Below are positions 59,989 to 64,000 of a DNA stretch of 64,000 nucleotides, piece after piece. The DNA is from Histoplasma ohiense. Taxonomy: Eukaryota > Ascomycota > Eurotiomycetes > Onygenales > Ajellomycetaceae. Within the stretch, counting starts at the first letter, position 1. Each line of letters starts with the position of its first letter. Position numbers and translations under genes: made by a program. The stretch lies in contig JAEVHH010000002.1 of the NCBI GenBank assembly GCA_017607445.1, positions 4,923,501 to 4,987,500 on the forward strand, written 5' to 3'. The notes under the pieces were generated by a model that was not told the origin of the DNA, searched no databases, and saw only the letters and a program-made list of their open reading frames with translations.

Positions 59989-62179
59989 CTATCGACGGCG
60001 GGAGACAGGAGTCGCTTTCGGCATACCAAGTGGTGTGCCACCGACAGGGCCTCCAACACCGTCAACCAGCGTTTTCCGACGTTTATGCTCGTAGGTGCTG
60101 TCACCATTCTGGGTATCGGACAGAGAAGTTTGATCTTGATTGTCATCGTCGCGCATACGTTTCCCAGAGCCATTCATTGACGAGTAAGCTGATGGACCAT
60201 TTGAAGAGGTGGAATAAGAGTCCCCTGTCGTTCCATTAGTGGCGGTACTACGAGTATCGCTCATCACACTGTAGAGATTGCTGGAAGGCGCTGCAGGTCG
60301 TGATGGGGTAGGGTATACTGATGTCCATTGCGATTGGCTACTGGTCCGAGGAGTGACCCTGCTATCAGAGCCGTTTGGATGGGAGGAAGAATCAGTTATC
60401 TCGGAGGAAAGGTGAGAGTGCTCTCCATTGAGATTACCTGCGCCGGTGTTGATGGTGTACGCATATGAGCCACGGTTGGCACTGTAAGAAGCATTTGTGT
60501 CGTTGATATACTCGGGTTCATTATCATGATCTGCCTCTCCCTCACCCGGTCCATGGCTCACTTGTCCGTTTCCCTGGCTGTGAGAATATTGGTCAGCCTT
60601 GGTTTCACTGGAGTTTGGTGTAGTTGGCACTCCCGTCCGCCCTGACAGAGGTCCCATTGTATTTTTGATATAAGGGCTCGTGGATATTGTCTGTCCATAC
60701 CTCGACGTATTACTCTGTTGGGTTATGGTATTATGTGGCGCATATTGCGCTTGAGACGTAGGGGCTGCGGAATAGTATGACTTCGAACTGTCATAGCTTG
60801 GTTGGCTTTGATATGACTGCATGTTCTGCAGGCCGGTTCCGGGGGGTGTGGTGGCGGGTGTTGTCGGCATCGATCTGGCACTTGTTAAACCCGTGTCGAT
60901 CGAAAGAGCCTGTGAGCCCTGAACGCCAGTCCCCATATTTTGGCCAGACCATTCATAAGATCCACCTTGGCTTCCGATGCCCATCAGACCGGATGCGCTG
61001 GTCGGGGGTGTGGGGAATGTGTGTGAACGATCTAGCCCAGGGCGAGGATGCCCAGAATGGGAGCCCATGGAATGAGGAGGTTGGGACAGGTGGGATGTAA
61101 GGGGGTTATGCATTGAATGATGATGATGCAGAGGTGGGGGTTGTCCAGCTTGTGACGATCGAGAAGCCTGACTTGCTTCAAAGCGCCTCTGATCGTTCCT
61201 TGCTGCAAGAGCGCCGCTTCTATTATTAGATGGGTTGGTGGGATGGTATAGTAGGGCTCCGATATCATGCACAAACAATGGATAAAGTTCTTCTGTGATC
61301 TTTTCCTTGTTGGCGAATTCAAGTGCCCGTTCAAATGGGATCCTAATCACCAAGTTAGCGAGGAATCTTCTGACATATCAACACCCATGAAGTGAAATGT
61401 ATATATATATACCAAACGCCTTTGAGATGCATCGGCCCTATTTTGACGACATTGCGCACTTTTTCGCTCTTCAGAATACCGTCCCGTCGTCCTCTTGTCA
61501 TGCCGGCAACATTGAGCAACTTTGTTCCGTTGATCATGTGGTTATCTATGAAATAAATGGTCAGCTAAAAAAAGGATAAATTGGTTGGTAAATGATATAA
61601 GGATGTATGAACCTTCCCGGCGCGCAACACAAACACCCTTAGCTTCCACCTGAAAACACAGGCTTCCTTCATCTTCCCACAACGTAGCCGTAACCCTCGG
61701 TTTCGCACCAGGTGGTGGTATTTGACCAGTGGTATCAAATGTATGTGGAACATATGGTTGGGGGTGGTTGACATGGCTTGGCATATATGTGTGGGGGTTT
61801 GGAGTTGTTGCGGTCATTGCTGAACCAGATATGATTAGCGTAGTTCCAGAGGAATGACCAAGCTAAAAAAAAAAATAGTAACAAACAAATAATTGGAAAA
61901 CTTACCAGGTAAGGGAAGGATTTGAGCGGGTACATGGGAGGACATGGTATTTGTAACCGCTTGAGTTGCAGATTGTGGAGAGGTAACGCCATTGGGATAC
62001 CCATAAGAAGGGTACGACGGGGCGCCACTTGAGCTATATGACGACCCAGGCTGCAGGACTGGAGGTTGGGAATACTGGTAAGGCGGAATACCGGAAGCTG
62101 ACGTGCTGTGGGATGAGTATGGCTGTGCGGATGGCAAATGTGATGCATGTACATCCAGGTAAGGCTGTGTTTGATTCAT
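59989..62179 (-). CDS. stuA: APSES transcription factor StuA
   Basis: Four minus-strand exons, 62179-61906, 61819-61613, 61545-61413 and 61342-59989, give 655 aa. StuA is a nuclear bHLH-like APSES regulator of conidiophore morphogenesis and sexual development that binds StuA response elements. The start at MNQTQPYLDVH is the conserved StuA N-terminus. The APSES domain spans about 132-238: [40 protein letters not shown] (intron 2 lies inside), [40 protein letters not shown] (intron 3 lies inside). A long Ser/Pro/Gln-rich tail follows. Two basic clusters near the end, KRMR (about 599) and HKRRK (about 624-628), look like a bipartite nuclear signal. Introns are 67-86 nt with exact phases. Length and order match StuA of related fungi. 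Confidence 0.95.
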
Positions 62180-64000
62180 GCTTCCAAGTATTGTTTGGGT
62201 ATGGCTATACCCCACACTCACAGTTCCTCCAGCGAGATAATCCGGCTGGCTAGTGGACTCCAGGGAATACCGGGAAGGAACCCCGCCAGCCCCGTCACCA
62301 GACGATGGAGGAGGGTTCTTGGCCTCGCCCGCGGGGGCGTGAGGAAACGTCGTATAACTGGGCACGGAGCTGGCGGCGCTGGTCGAGCCAGTCGATGAGA
62401 CAGTTGATATCGACGAGTCTTGAGAGCCTATTCGACCCGAAGAGGAGGATTGCTGTGCGTGAGAGAGGGACAGCGCAGGTAATCGGTCACCGTTTATCAA
62501 AGGTCGTTCTGCGGCGTGATGATTATACCAGGGGATGTCAGTGGGGAGTCGAGTGTGAACCTGGGAGATCGACGGTAGCTCCAGCTTTTCGGTATTAGAC
62601 CACACGGGTTAAAACAGGACGAGAGGATCCTGTAAGAGGAAAATTGGATGTCACGCCGATTGCGACGGGACTTTCGCAGCCAAAATGTGTCGATTGTTTC
62701 GGCCGGGGGTAAGGAGATCAATTAATGTCTCCTACGTTATGATAGGGGCTCAACGTAGACTTGGAATTTTGGGAGTTGAGCGGAGCTGGATCAAAAAGGG
62801 TAGAAAAGTCTATAGAGAGCAAGCTCCGGGTGGGTTCAAAGGGCGTTTTCTGATCAAAGTAATCGAGGAAAGCTATTTCATGAGAAAAACAAACGGCCGC
62901 TGGGTAGTTTCGAGGATTATATGGAGGGAACAAGCTGTTCAGAGGGTCGTGCTTTGAGTTGGGTTTCGTTGAATCTTGACGTCGTTAAGTCTTTTTTTTT
63001 TTATCAAATAAACGAGCAGAATAAGAACAGACGAGGTTATATAGCACTAAAATGACTGCAGACAAAAGCTATCAGAGGCTGCTAAAGATTACGAGTGACG
63101 AGGGCGTGTTGAAAAAATGATCGTGAAAAACAAAACGTCAAATGCAGACGAGTCTCGAGAGCAATTCTAACAGAGAATGGCTACTTTTCTTTTTTTATCT
63201 CTCTTGATTTCGACTCTTTTGCGCAGTTTCTCTCGCGAAGTGGGTATCTTGAAGCTGAGGCAAAGTGTGGCGATATAAAAGGAAACTGCAGGTTCAGAAT
63301 TGAAACATGAGGGGGGGGGGTATTTTCGTCCGGCGTGGATGTATTAAAGAAGGCGACGGGACGGGAGCTTGGAGGCCGTTAGAAGCTCGGCCACAAAACA
63401 AAATATTAAGCTAGAAACGGGAGGATCGCGATAGCGGGAGTACTTGAGCATAAAATCTCAGGCAAATATAACGAACGGTCAGGGAGTATCGGGTGATGCT
63501 GGCAAGATTTGAGAAATCGTTGTGCAACGGAGTTCGAGCGTCTAAACGGGTACAGACCGCGGGATGAAATATTTGCAGGACAACAGGACGAGCATGCGAA
63601 AAAACGCAGACAGAACGTAACAGAGGGATGAATGGGGAATTGGTGGTTCTCGTAGCTATCGTAACATTCGTTGCAGGCCGTAGAAGGATTGGATTTTTCT
63701 CTTCTTTTGTTTTTCTTTGGGATTCCTCTTGTTGAATATTTTTTGGTTGTTTTTGTCCTTCTATTAATTATTATTATTTGCGTAGTAGGACTTTTCAGCA
63801 ACGTCTCTCTAATCGTTATTTTCTTTTATTTTCTCTTTTTTTTCCCCCCCTTCTCTCTTTGATTTTCCTTTTCGTCAAAGGTGAAGAGAAAATGAAATGT
63901 GGGCGAGGGGATGTGTGCGATCTATTGCGGAGAATGCAGCGAGGATACAGTCAGCACACCAATCCGAGAGGGGACGGAGGGATCATTAATCAGGCTTTGC
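62180..64000 (-). promoter_or_regulatory. stuA upstream/leader region
   Basis: An in-frame open stretch of about 142 codons, without an ATG, runs from 62608 to the StuA start. A strong intron acceptor (TTTTCCTCTTACAG, AG at 62631-62630 on the minus strand) suggests a spliced leader. Beyond that, no other gene is seen up to the window end. In A. nidulans stuA is known for a long leader with small upstream ORFs and alternative transcripts. Confidence 0.5.

Noticed and set aside
1..64000. CRISPR array, phage, plasmid or secondary-metabolite cluster
   Set aside because: There are no direct-repeat/spacer arrays and no PKS, NRPS, terpene cyclase or integrase motifs; the genes are ordinary fungal nuclear genes.

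Overview
This is a nuclear chromosome segment of a filamentous ascomycete. The evidence is short (about 65-230 nt) GT-AG introns, split genes, a pol III tRNA gene, CT-rich leaders and a gene set that includes apsA, stuA, rasB and a Wee1-type kinase. ApsA and an APSES StuA factor with a long Gln/Ser/Pro-rich tail point to Eurotiomycetes. Long, fairly AT-rich spacers (two of about 7 kb) fit Onygenales such as the Ajellomycetaceae better than compact Aspergillus-like genomes, but the family-level placement is inference. No bacterial, organellar, viral or CRISPR features were seen.

Layout, left to right. 1-2711 (+): 5'-truncated Wee1/Swe1 inhibitory kinase. 4789-8181 (+): intronless DEAH-box splicing helicase Prp2/Cdc28. 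8773-9164 (+): small soluble cytochrome b5-like protein with a CCAAT/HapX-like promoter motif. 10456-11127 (+): DUF4291 protein. 13181-17387 (-): ApsA/Num1-type cortical PH protein. A 7.25-kb spacer. 24640-25938 (+): ECM4-type glutathione transferase. A 7.15-kb spacer holding a G-quadruplex-like repeat and a 257-bp mariner-type MITE. 33092-33897 (+): RasB-type GTPase. 35794-38394 (+): ACSS3/propionyl-CoA synthetase-like ligase. 39934-41832 (+): mitochondrial serine hydroxymethyltransferase. 42908-44322 (-): mARC-like MOSC protein with a one-base frameshift. 45092-45168 (-): tRNA-Lys(UUU) with an enlarged variable loop. 45957-46685 (-): weak candidate for a small secreted protein. 49662-52142 (+): patatin-domain protein lacking the nucleophile serine. 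53625-56583 (+): NIPA-type Mg transporter with a long disordered tail. 59989-62179 (-): StuA APSES regulator, with its leader running toward the right edge.

There is no operon-like or biosynthetic cluster. Most genes are housekeeping: splicing, cell cycle, one-carbon, acyl-CoA, redox and Mg2+ transport. Three genes (apsA, rasB, stuA) belong to hyphal growth, nuclear positioning and conidiophore development, but they are far apart and need not be co-regulated. The most unusual items are the MITE, the G5 quadruplex motif, the single-base break in the MOSC gene, the 4-bp duplication inside the tRNA, the serine-less patatin and an in-frame open extension upstream of the canonical StuA start. I found no convincing undescribed multi-gene system.
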